Shown here: positions 9,286-18,622 of the stretch, one piece after another
How positions within the stretch are numbered: the first letter of the stretch is position 1
Layout: every line of letters begins with the position of its first letter
Origin: CAYVVD01 sp964454975
GTDB taxonomy: Bacteria; Bacteroidota; Ignavibacteria; Kapaibacteriales; UBA2268
Length of the DNA: 64,000 bases
NCBI GenBank assembly: GCA_964454975.1
Contig: CAYVVD010000005.1
Location: forward strand, 62,001-126,000
Direction: 5' to 3'
The notes under the pieces: generated by a model
What the model was told of the DNA's origin: nothing
The model's input: only the letters and a program-made list of their open reading frames with translations
Databases searched by the model: none
Translations under genes and position numbers: made by a program

Positions 9286-9612
9286 TTATTGAACTTCTTC
9301 TTCAGATTCCTGGCCCGGTGTCCAGTCCGGCCATACATTCGGCCAGTTTTTAAGTTTATCTTCAATAAATTTCCTATCCTGCTCGCATTTCTCAGCTTCT
9401 TTTTGACGAGCGCTTACCTCGCTTTCGAGCTTCGAAATTTCTCTTTTGGCATTTTTTGTTTCGTCTTCTACTCTCGACATTTCTCTGCGCAATTCTCCAA
9501 TACGTGCAAGCTGCTCTTCAGAAATGTCACAGCCGCAATTTGTAAGGAAAAATGCAGAAAAAAGGATAGCCGAGAATATGCAAAGACGAGAGACGATGCT
9601 CTTAAAACGCAT
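9286..9612 (-). CDS. Small coiled-coil lipoprotein
   Basis: Lipoprotein of 108 aa. The ATG at 9612 is chosen because GGGAGGAG lies seven bases upstream; a longer frame to 9702 has no such support. The signal peptide ends in a lipobox (FFLTNCGC), with the lipidated Cys near residue 25. The mature part is almost entirely a charged coiled coil (about 30-90) and ends with a Trp/Pro segment, NWPNVWPDWTPGQE, reminiscent of the QWPKIW...FPGQEL core of the LysM domain in the next gene. Probably an envelope partner of that LysM protein. The exact function is unknown. Confidence 0.82.
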   Translation of the reverse strand: MRFKSIVSRLCIFSAILFSAFFLTNCGCDISEEQLARIGELRREMSRVEDETKNAKREISKLESEVSARQKEAEKCEQDRKFIEDKLKNWPNVWPDWTPGQESEEEVQ

Positions 9613-9804
9613 AACTCCTCCCAAAACGTGATTTAAAAAAGAATAATATTGATTTCGACTTATAAATAATGGTTGATTCCACGTACCCGAATTAATAAGC
9701 AAATATCGGAAAAAAACAGAATTGAACCAATTTTTTTTAATTTTTATTCATTTTCCTTTATGCCTTATAAGCCAAGAATATATAGCCTTTTCGGGATATT
9801 TCGT

Positions 9805-9812
9805 TAAATTTG
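9805..9812 (+). promoter_or_regulatory. Possible Bacteroidota -7 element upstream of valS
   Basis: TAAATTTG matches the Bacteroidota -7 consensus TAnnTTTG and lies 33 bases ahead of the valS ATG. No convincing -33 element is seen at the expected distance, so this is tentative. Confidence 0.35.
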
Positions 9813-9844
9813 TTTTTTGATTTTTCAATATTTGGCAAAGACTG

Positions 9845-12562
9845 ATGTTAAGGGATTTTCCTAAGCAATATACGCCCGGTGATACTGAAGACAAATGGTA
9901 CACTAAATGGATGGAATCCGGGCTTTTCTATTCTGATTCTGCGTCAGAAAAAAAACCATACAGCATATTAATGCCTCCCCCAAATGTTACCGGCATACTC
10001 CACTTCGGGCATGTCCTTAATATGACTATTCAGGACTTGTATATTAGGCGGAAAATGATGAAAGGATTTGAGGTCTGCTGGTTTCCCGGTACAGACCATG
10101 CAGGGATAGCTACCCAGACAAAAGTTGAGCGTTTTATTAAAGAGAAGGAAAACAAGTCAAGGTATGACCTTGGCAGGGAAGAATTTATCAATAAAGTGTG
10201 GGACTGGAAGGAGCAGTATGGCGGTATAATTCTGAAACAGATGAGAAACCTTGGCGTTTCTGCTGATTGGTCGAGAACTCTTTTCACACTTGACGAATCT
10301 GCATCAAATGCAGTAAAAGAAGTATTCATCCGCCTTTTTGACGAAGGACTAATTTACAAAGGCAAAAAAATAATAAACTGGTCTCCACTCGGGATGACTG
10401 CCCTTTCCGACGAAGAAGTCATTTACAAAGAAATACGCGAAAAGCTTTATACTCTTCGCTATTACCTTGAAGATAGTAATGATTACCTGCAGGTTGCAAC
10501 AGTCCGGACAGAGACAATTTTCGGAGATGTTGCAGTTGCTGTAAACCCCACTGATGAACGATATGCTAAATACATCGGCAAAAGGGTAATTGTTCCCCTG
10601 GTTGGTAGACTTGTTCCTGTAATTCCCGATGAACACGCAGATCCTGAATTTGGAACAGGGGTTGTTAAAATCACACCAGCCCATGATCCTAATGACTTTA
10701 TTGTAGGCGAACGCCACAATCTCGAGATGATTAATACCATTAATCCGGATGGTACTCTAAACGAACATGCCGGTGATTTTAATGGCCTTGAGCGTTATGC
10801 AGCAAGGAAGGCTATCTTAAAAAGACTTCGCAAGCTGGAGCTAATAGAGAAAGAGGAAGACTATACACATAAAATTGGTTACTCTGAACGTGGTGGAGAG
10901 CCGGTTGAGCCGTATTTTAGCGATCAGTGGTTTGTAAATATGAAGCCCCTTGCCGAGATTGCATTAAAACCTGTCCAGGAGGGTAAAATAAATTTCCACC
11001 CTGCTCATTGGGTAAAAACATACGAACACTGGATGAATAACATCAAGGACTGGTGTATTTCCCGTCAATTGTGGTGGGGCCACAGGATTCCAGTATATTA
11101 TGATGAAAATGGTAATTTCATTGCTGCAAGAGACGAAACAGAAGCAAGGAATAGGCTGGGGCTGACATCTGATTCTGTCTTAAAGCAGGATGAAGATGTT
11201 CTCGATACCTGGTTCTCTTCGTGGTTATGGCCCTTAACTACGATGAAATGGATGAATGATGGTATTGATGAAGAAACATCGGATATAAAGAAATTCCTTC
11301 CAACTGATTTGCTTGTCACAGCTCCGGACATAATATTTTTTTGGGTTGCAAGGATGATAATGGCAAGCATGAAATTCAAGAATGAAATCCCATTTAAGGA
11401 TGTGTATTTTACCAGCACAATCCGTGACGGAAAAGGAAAAAAGCTTTCCAAATCCCTTGGCAATTCCCCAGACCCTTTGAATATCATTGACAAATATGGC
11501 GCGGATGCTATTAGGTTTACTATTATATACCTCTCCCCGCTCGGTCAGGATGTCAGGATGGAAGTTGATGTTAAAAACCAGGATGTACCTTCAGTAGGGC
11601 TTGGCAGAAACTTCTGCAACAAGGTGTGGAATGCAGGACGATTCCTGATGATGAAGCACGACCTTGTAAACATACCTGATGCTTGTCCCAATAAGAAAAA
11701 TTATACTCTTACAGAGGATGAATACAGCCTTGCCGACAAATGGATTCGTTCCAGGCTGAATTCTACTATTCTGAAGTTAGATACTGCCCTGGATAATTTC
11801 AAAGTAACTGAATATTCGAAGCTGCTATATGAATTTATCTGGAGCGATTTCTGCGACTGGTATATTGAAATTCTGAAAGTTCAACTGAACGGCGGTGAGG
11901 ATTATTGCTACAAACAGGCGCTGATGAGATTTGCAATAGGTATATATGAAGATATCCTGATGCTGCTGCACCCGGTTACCCCATTCATTACTGAAGAGAT
12001 TTACCACCTGCTAAAAGAAATAAGCGAAGATAGAAGTATATCAAAGCAACCAGCACCAACTGCAAATTTGCTGATGATCAACCCGGAATTAGAGTCCAAA
12101 TTTGGATTATTACAACAGATAGTTGAGGAATTGCGCAAACTGCGGGCTTCTGTTGGTATTGCACCTCAAACTAAGTTGGATGTTATATTATCTACAAATG
12201 ATGAAGATAAATTTGAACTGCTTGAAAGCCAGCGTGAAGCGCTCAGCTCTCTTGCAACTTGTCAAAAGCTGAGGATTGAAAAATCTATTGAAAAGCCGGA
12301 AGGCGCACTTGCATCAATAGTGAAGGATGTGCAATTGTTTTTAATGGCCGGAGATTCAATTGACACTGAAGCTGAAAGAGAAAGGCTGGAAAAGGAAGCC
12401 GCGAGGTTGCAATCGCAGGTGAATGGAATTGAAAAGAAACTCTCAAACGAGAAGTTTGTCAATAATGCACCTGCTGAAATCGTTGAAAAGGAAAGACAGA
12501 AATTAAAGGATATGAGCGATTCGCTTGAAAAAACCAGGCAGAATTTATCTAACATCAAGTGA
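9845..12562 (+). CDS. valS: Valyl-tRNA synthetase
   Basis: Class I aminoacyl-tRNA synthetase of 905 aa that charges tRNA-Val in the cytoplasm. The HIGH-type signature is HFGH at residues 53-56 within PPPNVTGILHFGHVLN, and the KMSKS signature is KLSKS at about 533-537. The CP1 editing domain, with DEHADPEFGTGVVKITPAHD, lies between them. The C-terminal ~65 residues form the ValS tRNA-binding coiled coil. The product is full length and intact. It is divergent from the coiled-coil lipoprotein gene and followed rightward by nuoF. Confidence 0.98.
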   Translation: MLRDFPKQYTPGDTEDKWYTKWMESGLFYSDSASEKKPYSILMPPPNVTGILHFGHVLNMTIQDLYIRRKMMKGFEVCWFPGTDHAGIATQTKVERFIKEKENKSRYDLGREEFINKVWDWKEQYGGIILKQMRNLGVSADWSRTLFTLDESASNAVKEVFIRLFDEGLIYKGKKIINWSPLGMTALSDEEVIYKEIREKLYTLRYYLEDSNDYLQVATVRTETIFGDVAVAVNPTDERYAKYIGKRVIVPLVGRLVPVIPDEHADPEFGTGVVKITPAHDPNDFIVGERHNLEMINTINPDGTLNEHAGDFNGLERYAARKAILKRLRKLELIEKEEDYTHKIGYSERGGEPVEPYFSDQWFVNMKPLAEIALKPVQEGKINFHPAHWVKTYEHWMNNIKDWCISRQLWWGHRIPVYYDENGNFIAARDETEARNRLGLTSDSVLKQDEDVLDTWFSSWLWPLTTMKWMNDGIDEETSDIKKFLPTDLLVTAPDIIFFWVARMIMASMKFKNEIPFKDVYFTSTIRDGKGKKLSKSLGNSPDPLNIIDKYGADAIRFTIIYLSPLGQDVRMEVDVKNQDVPSVGLGRNFCNKVWNAGRFLMMKHDLVNIPDACPNKKNYTLTEDEYSLADKWIRSRLNSTILKLDTALDNFKVTEYSKLLYEFIWSDFCDWYIEILKVQLNGGEDYCYKQALMRFAIGIYEDILMLLHPVTPFITEEIYHLLKEISEDRSISKQPAPTANLLMINPELESKFGLLQQIVEELRKLRASVGIAPQTKLDVILSTNDEDKFELLESQREALSSLATCQKLRIEKSIEKPEGALASIVKDVQLFLMAGDSIDTEAERERLEKEAARLQSQVNGIEKKLSNEKFVNNAPAEIVEKERQKLKDMSDSLEKTRQNLSNIK

Positions 12563-12629
12563 TGATATGTTAATCGAATTGCTTAAATTTAAAACTTGTA
12601 TTTGCTTAATGTAAATTTATGAGCCGGAA

Positions 12630-13961
12630 ATGACTGAACAAAGCCCAAAGATACTCCTGCCGGACATCCCGGACCTTCACAAAATTGATATTTACCTTCA
12701 AAACGACGGTTACAACAATTTCCGTAAAGCATTGAACATGTCGCATGATGATGTAATAAACGAGGTGAAAAAATCCGGCCTTCGCGGCCGCGGCGGTGCA
12801 TGTTTCCCTACCGGGCTTAAGTGGAGCTTCATGCCAAAAGGGAATGATAAGCCAAAATATCTTGTAGTAAACGGGGATGAGTCAGAGCCCGGCTCTTTCA
12901 AAGACCGCCAGATATTTGAGTTTAATCCTCACATGCTGATTGAAGGCATTTTAATTGCTGCCTACGCAATGGGAATAAACTCATCATACATTTACATCCG
13001 TGGTGAGTACCACAAGTGGATTTATTTGATGGAAAAAGCTGTTGCCGATGCTTATGAAAAAGGTTTTGTCGGTGAAATGATAAAAGAAACTTTCGGTAAA
13101 GATTTTACCACTGAAATATACATCCACAAAGGAGCCGGAGCATACATTTGCGGTGAAGAAACTTCACTGATGAGCTCGCTGGAAGGCGACAGGGGTTATC
13201 CCCGCTTCAAACCGCCTTTCCCTGCCCAAAAAGGCCTTTGGGGTATGCCTACAACCGTTAACAACATTGAGACAATTGCAACTGTTCCGGCAATCATAAA
13301 AATGGGTGGTGAGGAATTCTCAAAAATTGGCGCCGAAGGACATAGCGGTACTTTGCTCTACGGTGTAAGCGGCCATGTTAATAAACCCGGTGTTTACGAA
13401 CTTCCTACAGGTATTCTGCTTACCGATCTAATATATGACGTATGCGGAGGAGTTCCGGGAAATAAGAAAATCAAAGCAGTTATTCCGGGTGGTTCTTCGA
13501 TGCCTCCACTCAGAGGTGATGAACTCGAAGGAGTAAAAATGGATGAGGAATCATTAAAGAAAATCGGAACTCACATTGGCACTGCCGGCGTAATGGTAAT
13601 GGATGAAGATACTGACATTGTAAAAGTCACAAAGCGCATAGCTCATTTTTATCATCACGAGTCTTGTGGTCAATGCACGCCCTGCCGGGAAGGTTGTGGC
13701 TGGATGGAAAAAATATTGAAGCGTATTCTTGATGGCGATGCCACTTCAAAAGACCTGGACCTGCTTGTTTCGGTTGCCGACAATATTGAAGGCAATACAA
13801 TTTGTGCACTTGGAGATGCTGCTGCTTGGCCAGTTCGAGGATTTGTTCTGAAATTCAGGGATGAGTTTGAAAGCAGGATAAAAACCAGCCGTTCTTATAT
13901 TGCTCCAAATATAGTCCACGGAAGAAGAAAAACTGCGCAAACTCTTATAGTAGAGAATTAA
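12630..13961 (+). CDS. nuoF: NADH-quinone oxidoreductase subunit F (orphan)
   Basis: The NADH-binding flavoprotein subunit of complex I (51-kDa type), 443 aa. It has the glycine-rich NADH-binding loop GLRGRGGACFPTGLKW (about 51-66), the FMN-site segment GAGAYICGEETSLMSSLEG (about 170-188) and the N3 [4Fe-4S] ligands ESCGQCTPCREG (about 345-356) with a later partner Cys. Length is normal for NuoF. No other nuo or hydrogenase gene is adjacent; it lies between valS and nadD. It may serve complex I encoded elsewhere, or act as the NADH module of a hydrogenase or formate dehydrogenase. Confidence 0.93.
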   Translation: MTEQSPKILLPDIPDLHKIDIYLQNDGYNNFRKALNMSHDDVINEVKKSGLRGRGGACFPTGLKWSFMPKGNDKPKYLVVNGDESEPGSFKDRQIFEFNPHMLIEGILIAAYAMGINSSYIYIRGEYHKWIYLMEKAVADAYEKGFVGEMIKETFGKDFTTEIYIHKGAGAYICGEETSLMSSLEGDRGYPRFKPPFPAQKGLWGMPTTVNNIETIATVPAIIKMGGEEFSKIGAEGHSGTLLYGVSGHVNKPGVYELPTGILLTDLIYDVCGGVPGNKKIKAVIPGGSSMPPLRGDELEGVKMDEESLKKIGTHIGTAGVMVMDEDTDIVKVTKRIAHFYHHESCGQCTPCREGCGWMEKILKRILDGDATSKDLDLLVSVADNIEGNTICALGDAAAWPVRGFVLKFRDEFESRIKTSRSYIAPNIVHGRRKTAQTLIVEN

Positions 13962-13975
13962 CCTGCTTAAGCAGG
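13962..13975. repeat. Perfect 14-bp palindrome between nuoF and nadD
   Basis: CCTGCTTAAGCAGG starts on the base after the nuoF stop codon and ends eight bases before the nadD ATG. It is too short and lacks the U-run for a strong terminator. It may form a small intercistronic hairpin. Confidence 0.4.
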
Positions 13976-13983
13976 CTAATATA

Positions 13984-14598
13984 ATGCAAAGAACCGGAAT
14001 ATTCGGGGGTAGTTTTAACCCCATACATAAAGCACACATAACTCTTGCAAGGGAATTTATTAATCAGGCCAGGCTTGATATATGCCTGTTCATCCCGGCT
14101 TACATTACTCCATTTAAAGAAAGCACCGACGAATTGAAGGACATTTCTCCTGAGCACAGGGTGAATATGGTGAATTTAGTTGCTGAAAAGGAGCGCTTCT
14201 TTGAAATTGAGAATTACGAGATTAAAAAGCGTGGGATTTCTTATACAATTGATACAATATTATATTTAAAAGATAAATACCCGGAGTCAGAATTATTCCT
14301 CTTTATTGGCGGCGACCATGCTAAAAATTTCAACCGGTGGCGCAAATGGGATGAAATCCTTGATAATGTAACACTGTGTATTGCTCATCGCCCAGGGACT
14401 TTATCCGATATCGAGAAGAATAATATTGAAATGAAACTTGTCAGAAATGGGAAAGAACCTATCTGGCTTAATACTCCATTAATAAATATTTCCTCTTCCG
14501 CGATTCGTGAAAAAATAAGCAAAGGCAAAGATGTTAGCTCCACCCTTGATAAAGATGTTGTTGATTATATAATGGCAAACGGATTATACAGGGAGTGA
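13984..14598 (+). CDS. nadD: Nicotinate-nucleotide adenylyltransferase
   Basis: Converts nicotinate mononucleotide and ATP to deamido-NAD+, the penultimate step of NAD synthesis. The nucleotidyltransferase signature GGSFNPIHKAH is at residues 8-18, with the second ATP motif ISSSAIREKI near residue 176 and the substrate segment GGDHAKNFNRWRKW in the middle. At 204 aa it has normal length. It lies 22 bases after nuoF, so the NAD-synthesis gene sits with an NADH-using subunit. Confidence 0.95.
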   Translation: MQRTGIFGGSFNPIHKAHITLAREFINQARLDICLFIPAYITPFKESTDELKDISPEHRVNMVNLVAEKERFFEIENYEIKKRGISYTIDTILYLKDKYPESELFLFIGGDHAKNFNRWRKWDEILDNVTLCIAHRPGTLSDIEKNNIEMKLVRNGKEPIWLNTPLINISSSAIREKISKGKDVSSTLDKDVVDYIMANGLYRE

Positions 14599-14712
14599 TT
14601 TATTTTATTAAGGATTCGGCAGCTTCAAATCAACAGATTAATCTTACTTAAATGCATTACTTATTTGAGAGTGCATTTATCTATAAATTTAATGATAATT
14701 TTGACGAATGCG

Positions 14713-14742
14713 TGTAGAGCAGCACGGCCGCGCGGTTCTACA
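14713..14742. repeat. Imperfect 30-bp palindrome of the TGTAGAG...CTACA type
   Basis: The outer arms TGTAGAGC (14713-14720) and GTTCTACA (14735-14742) pair over eight positions including one G-U. The GC-rich centre pairs again as GC/GC and CG/CG around mismatches. It stands alone in the AT-rich gap between nadD and the LiaF-like gene. The outer sequence resembles dispersed small palindromic repeats seen in several bacterial genomes. It is the only copy I noticed in this window. Confidence 0.5.
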
Positions 14743-14776
14743 TTTACTATAATTTATGACAAATTAATACATGTTT

Positions 14777-15715
14777 TTATATCCTGTTTATCTCGAAGTT
14801 AGAGACCCCTCCGTCCAACCTGATTTTGACGACCTTTTTAAATTTCTCGTAATCTGTGCTTCTGTAGTATCCATCACCTGTCCCAGAGAACCCATTAAAA
14901 TCTTTGCCTGACAATTCGACGTCACAGTCAATTTCGCATACTACATTCTTTGGAACATCAATCACTGTATTTGCAACGCCTGTTCCCACATTAACAATGC
15001 ATGAATCCTGCAACTGGCCAATCCTTAACCTGATGTCTGCTGCTCCGGCATCAATATCCACACTTTCAGTTTTCAGCTTTCTCAAATCCATATCCAACTC
15101 GCATGCACCTACATCAATGTCAAATTTCCAGATAATTGATTCATTTAGCAAGATATTGGCAAAGCGAGAATTGCTAAGATGCTTGATTTTGCCATGTTTA
15201 TCATAATCAAAATGTAGTTCATGTTCTGCAACTCCCACATTCAGTAATGATTCTAAATTATATATTGATTTTGGGGCTTCAACATAAATCCAGTCTTCTG
15301 TGCCACCGGAAAATTCAAACTCGCCTGCGCTACCAGCAAAGTATAGTTTCGTACTTGTTGTTCCTTCCGGCAAGAGCAAAGAAACAGAATCAATATTCAG
15401 GGACTCGTATTCATAGTCATTGCTTGAATTGCAATTAAAATTCAAATCATAATTACATTCATCATCGAACCATTGTCGAGGATAACTGAACAGGCTGAAA
15501 AGAACAATAGCTGCTACAATCCCGCTGAACGAGGACAAAAAGGCTTTTAAAGCCTTAGGTAAATCTAAGAAAGAAATACCCATGAGAATCAGCAGTACCG
15601 GCCAGAAACGCCAGACACCCCTCATATCCGGGTCGAATATGTCAAGGTTTGAGAGCAGGAAAATCAGCCCTGCAAAAATGAAGAACGAACCCCAGAAATA
15701 ATTAGCTGCCTTCAT
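14777..15715 (-). CDS. LiaF/DUF5668-like membrane protein with toastrack-type domain
   Basis: Product of 312 aa. Four hydrophobic segments occupy the first ~80 residues (FWGSFFIFAGLIFLLSNLDI and a following pair), of the kind annotated DUF5668/LiaI-LiaF TM region. A long beta-rich extracytoplasmic part follows, with repeated short strands such as SVDIDAGAADIRLRIGQL typical of the LiaF/DUF2154 toastrack fold. LiaF-type proteins modulate envelope-stress signalling in Firmicutes. Here the gene overlaps the upstream PspC-domain gene by 14 bases, so the pair is probably a small envelope-stress module. No cognate two-component genes are adjacent. Confidence 0.8.
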   Translation of the reverse strand: MKAANYFWGSFFIFAGLIFLLSNLDIFDPDMRGVWRFWPVLLILMGISFLDLPKALKAFLSSFSGIVAAIVLFSLFSYPRQWFDDECNYDLNFNCNSSNDYEYESLNIDSVSLLLPEGTTSTKLYFAGSAGEFEFSGGTEDWIYVEAPKSIYNLESLLNVGVAEHELHFDYDKHGKIKHLSNSRFANILLNESIIWKFDIDVGACELDMDLRKLKTESVDIDAGAADIRLRIGQLQDSCIVNVGTGVANTVIDVPKNVVCEIDCDVELSGKDFNGFSGTGDGYYRSTDYEKFKKVVKIRLDGGVSNFEINRI

Positions 15716-16136
15716 TGCATGCCTCCTTTTTGGGTTCCTTTATTGAATTGTAAATAATGTATCCGCCGGCAGCAATCATGATAATTGGAAATATTATCTC
15801 AAATTCTATTATCGTTACAAAATTGTCGAATAGCAGCAAAGTGCCGATAAGAACAAGGATAATCCCTGCCAAGCTTTTGTGTTTTACACGCCGCTCGTGG
15901 TTTATTTCTTTGTGTGATTGTTCTTCCACTGATTCTTGTTCCCAGGGTTTTTCGAGTGGGTCAAAGGGAATGATAATCCACATAATTATGTAAAGAAGCA
16001 GACTTGCGCCCCATAGCAGAGTAAGAGCAACAAATAGTATGCGTACGATAACGGGGTCAATGTCTAAGTAATTAGCAAAACCACCGGCAACACCCCCGAT
16101 TATCTTTTCGCTTCTCGAACGGTACAAACGCCTCAT
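15702..16136 (-). CDS. PspC-domain membrane protein
   Basis: Product of 144 aa. The N-terminal PspC domain is clear: LYRSRSEKIIGGVAGGFANY, then DPVIVRILFVALTLLWGASL and a transmembrane stretch LLYIIMWIIIPFDPL. After a charged linker, a second pair of hydrophobic segments (SLAGIILVLIGTLLLFDNF and IIFPIIMIAAGGYIIYNSI) resembles the LiaI/LiaF TM region. PspC proteins take part in phage-shock and membrane-stress responses. The next gene starts inside its 3' end, so the two are co-translated. Confidence 0.88.
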   Translation of the reverse strand: MRRLYRSRSEKIIGGVAGGFANYLDIDPVIVRILFVALTLLWGASLLLYIIMWIIIPFDPLEKPWEQESVEEQSHKEINHERRVKHKSLAGIILVLIGTLLLFDNFVTIIEFEIIFPIIMIAAGGYIIYNSIKEPKKEACNEGS

Positions 16137-16357
16137 CTATTTTCCCAAACTATTGATTATTTGAAATTTCAATTAAATATACGGATTCGTTTGTGATTGG
16201 TTGCAAATACAGAAATTAGATTAAATCACTTTATATAACTTAGTAATGCTCATTAATACTTCTATAATGAAAATGGGAAATGTGAATTTAGATTAATAAT
16301 AATGAAATTATATATATTAATTCGATAATCAAAGCTTCAGATCTTTCTTTTCAATAA

Positions 16358-16976
16358 TCAAATTACGGTTTTGAAACATTACAGTATTTCGAGGCTGATA
16401 CAAACCGGATAAAAAGTGTTAATGGGATTGAATAGTTTGGCAATTATCTGATACTAACATGCTCGGATCACCTGTATATTCTGTTTGAAACAAAAAAGAA
16501 AGAATATATATAAACAGGGGAAATATTTCAATTATATAGCTGTATTGTGGAATATCTACAAGGCTGACGTGAATACTTTTTATATCAGAGGACGCTACGG
16601 CAACCCATATGGCTTGCCTATATTAGTCAGGCTCGACTTTCCGGAAAATCCTACAAGCGTTGATGCAGAGGTAGAAGTATTGTTCAGCCCGGTTTGGATT
16701 AGCGACGTTTACCCTAATCCCGGGAGCGGGAAGTTTAATTTCAAAGTTACCTGGCTGAACGGCAACGACCCTGAAAAGCTCACTCTCAAGCTATACGATT
16801 TATCAGGCAATATGCTAAGAGATATTACATCCGCACTTAAGAATAGTATAAACAATGCTATAAGCAACCAAGTTGAGGTTGAATATACACCTGAAGGACT
16901 GAGCGCAGGTACTTACTTGCTTGTCATAAGTGACGGCAGTTCGCAAAAAGCAGAAAAACTGATTTACCTCAAATAA
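16358..16976 (+). pseudogene. Decayed T9SS cargo gene (beta-propeller fragment plus sorting domain)
   Basis: The last ~140 codons (from about 16560) keep an intact T9SS-type tail: ISDVYPNPGSGKFNFKV, then LYDLSGNM and the final GLSAGTYLLVISDG and EKLIYLK. No signal peptide can be found. Upstream, from 16358, another frame reads as protein (FEADTNRIKSVNGIE, stop TAG at 16433-16435, then FGNYLILTCSDHLYILFE) before running into a second stop. The two parts are in different frames, so at least one nonsense change and one frameshift are needed to join them. The strand pattern resembles a propeller of the YCF48/Asp-box kind. A TTG at 16485 could in principle start a short protein, but it would have no export signal. 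Confidence 0.6.
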
Positions 16977-17001
16977 AAATGGCGGGGCAATCCCGCCATT
17001 T
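16977..17001. terminator. Hairpin between convergent genes
   Basis: A 10-bp perfect stem (AAATGGCGGG with CCCGCCATTT) and a 5-base loop in the gap between the T9SS pseudogene and the glutamate dehydrogenase gene, which point at each other. A-rich sequence on the left and TCTTCATTTC on the right allow it to act in both directions. Confidence 0.7.
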
Positions 17002-17050
17002 CTTCATTTCCCTTTTCCCTAAAAGTTGGTCGTTATTCATTGCCTGTTGT

Positions 17051-18337
17051 TCATATCCATCCGCGCATTTTGCATGCTTCTGCTACCCGGGAAATTGAAA
17101 TCATGTATGCCGCATCTCGCATGTATTCGTTCCTGCTGCGTGAAAGTTCACTCACTGCATAATATGCATTTGTCATCTTCTCATCAAGTTTAGTCAGAAC
17201 TTCTTCTTTCGGCCAGAAGTAATTCATATTGCACTGAACCTGCTCAAAATATGAGCATGTAACTCCACCGGCATTTGCCAGGAAGTCCGGAATCATCCAG
17301 ATGTTCTTGGATTTTATTATTTCATCAGCTTCGGGTGTTGTCGGGCCGTTTGCGCCTTCAACAATTACTTTTACAGTATCTTTTATTAGTGGCGCTGTTT
17401 CGGCATTAATCTGGTTCTCCAGAGCTGCAGGGATAAGTATATCAACTTCCTGCTCTATCCATGCACCACCATCCAATAATTCATATCCAAGTTCCTGAGC
17501 CTTGTTCCTGTCAATCTCGCCAAATCGGTTAGTTATGGCAAGAAGTTCTTCCAGGCTAACGCCAACGTCCTTTTTATAGGTGAATGCTTTTTGTTCTTTC
17601 TGGTCCCAGCTTGAGACACAAACTACCTTCCCGCCCATCCTGGTATAAAGCTCAACAGCATACTGGGAAACGTTTCCAAATCCCTGAACTGCTGCAGTTG
17701 TGTTTTCAGGCTTTATATTTAGTTCCTTCAATGCTTCGCGCAGTGTATAAACAGCTCCATAACCAGTAGCTTCTGTTCTGCCGAGAGAGCCGCCCATCCC
17801 CTGGGGCTTACCAGTGATAAATCCGGGAACTTTCAATCCGGTTACTTTTTCAAGCTCGTCCAACATCCAGAGCATATGCTGGCCTGTTGTCATCACGTCC
17901 GGAGCCGGTACATCCTGTAACGGGCCGACATTCTTTGCCATCTGGCGTACCCATCCACGGCAAATTGCTTCCTGTTCCCTCATAGAAAGATTATGCGGAT
18001 CACAGATTACACCTCCTTTTCCGCCGCCAAGAGGAATATCCACAACTGCAGTTTTCCATGTCATCCACATTGAAAGCGCCCTTACTGTGTCAATCGTTTC
18101 CTGTGGGTGGAACCTGATGCCGCCCTTGTTTGGTCCGCGCGCATCGTTGTGCTGGCAGCGGAATCCCCTGAATACCTTGTAACTGCCATCATCCATGCGG
18201 ATAGGAATGTTGAAATGATATTCCCTGTCGGGCCATCTCAAAAACTCTTTTGTAGCCTCGTCAAGGCCTAATTTCTCTGCAACAGCGTCAAATTGCTGCT
18301 GTGCCATTTTAAACGGATTGAATGAACCGCCGGACAT
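17051..18337 (-). CDS. Glu/Leu/Phe/Val dehydrogenase (glutamate dehydrogenase)
   Basis: NAD(P)-dependent oxidative deaminase of 428 aa, most like the glutamate dehydrogenases that link 2-oxoglutarate and ammonia to glutamate. The substrate-binding region GPNKGGIRFHP and the catalytic-lysine loop PLGGGKGGV are intact, followed by the Rossmann segment AAVQGFGNVSQYAVELY and the late VEGANGPTTPEAD. I start it at the ATG at 18337 because GGAGG lies five bases upstream; a TTG at 18349 would put that site inside the gene. It is monocistronic, with convergent and divergent neighbours. Confidence 0.95.
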   Translation of the reverse strand: MSGGSFNPFKMAQQQFDAVAEKLGLDEATKEFLRWPDREYHFNIPIRMDDGSYKVFRGFRCQHNDARGPNKGGIRFHPQETIDTVRALSMWMTWKTAVVDIPLGGGKGGVICDPHNLSMREQEAICRGWVRQMAKNVGPLQDVPAPDVMTTGQHMLWMLDELEKVTGLKVPGFITGKPQGMGGSLGRTEATGYGAVYTLREALKELNIKPENTTAAVQGFGNVSQYAVELYTRMGGKVVCVSSWDQKEQKAFTYKKDVGVSLEELLAITNRFGEIDRNKAQELGYELLDGGAWIEQEVDILIPAALENQINAETAPLIKDTVKVIVEGANGPTTPEADEIIKSKNIWMIPDFLANAGGVTCSYFEQVQCNMNYFWPKEEVLTKLDEKMTNAYYAVSELSRSRNEYMRDAAYMISISRVAEACKMRGWI

Positions 18338-18622
18338 ATATGCCTCCAATTAGTTTTCGGGGATGCACAGCACCCCCAAACGTTTGTTAATTTTGAGTTA
18401 ACTCAAACTTCTGCAATTTTATAAATATCTAAGTAATAGCAAAGGTTATTTGAACCAATTATTAATTATGAATAAATTTAAAGATGTTATTCATTTTGGT
18501 TTATAATATAGTATTTTAAGATTTTAAATGTAAGTCGGTTGAAATTTATAAACCAGGTGTTAGTTTCTTATATTGTCATGGTTTTTAATTTAATACTTAG
18601 TAAACATTAACTATGAATTACA

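Noticed and set aside
12630..13961. Start of a complex I operon
   Set aside because: No other nuo gene precedes or follows; the neighbours are valS and nadD.
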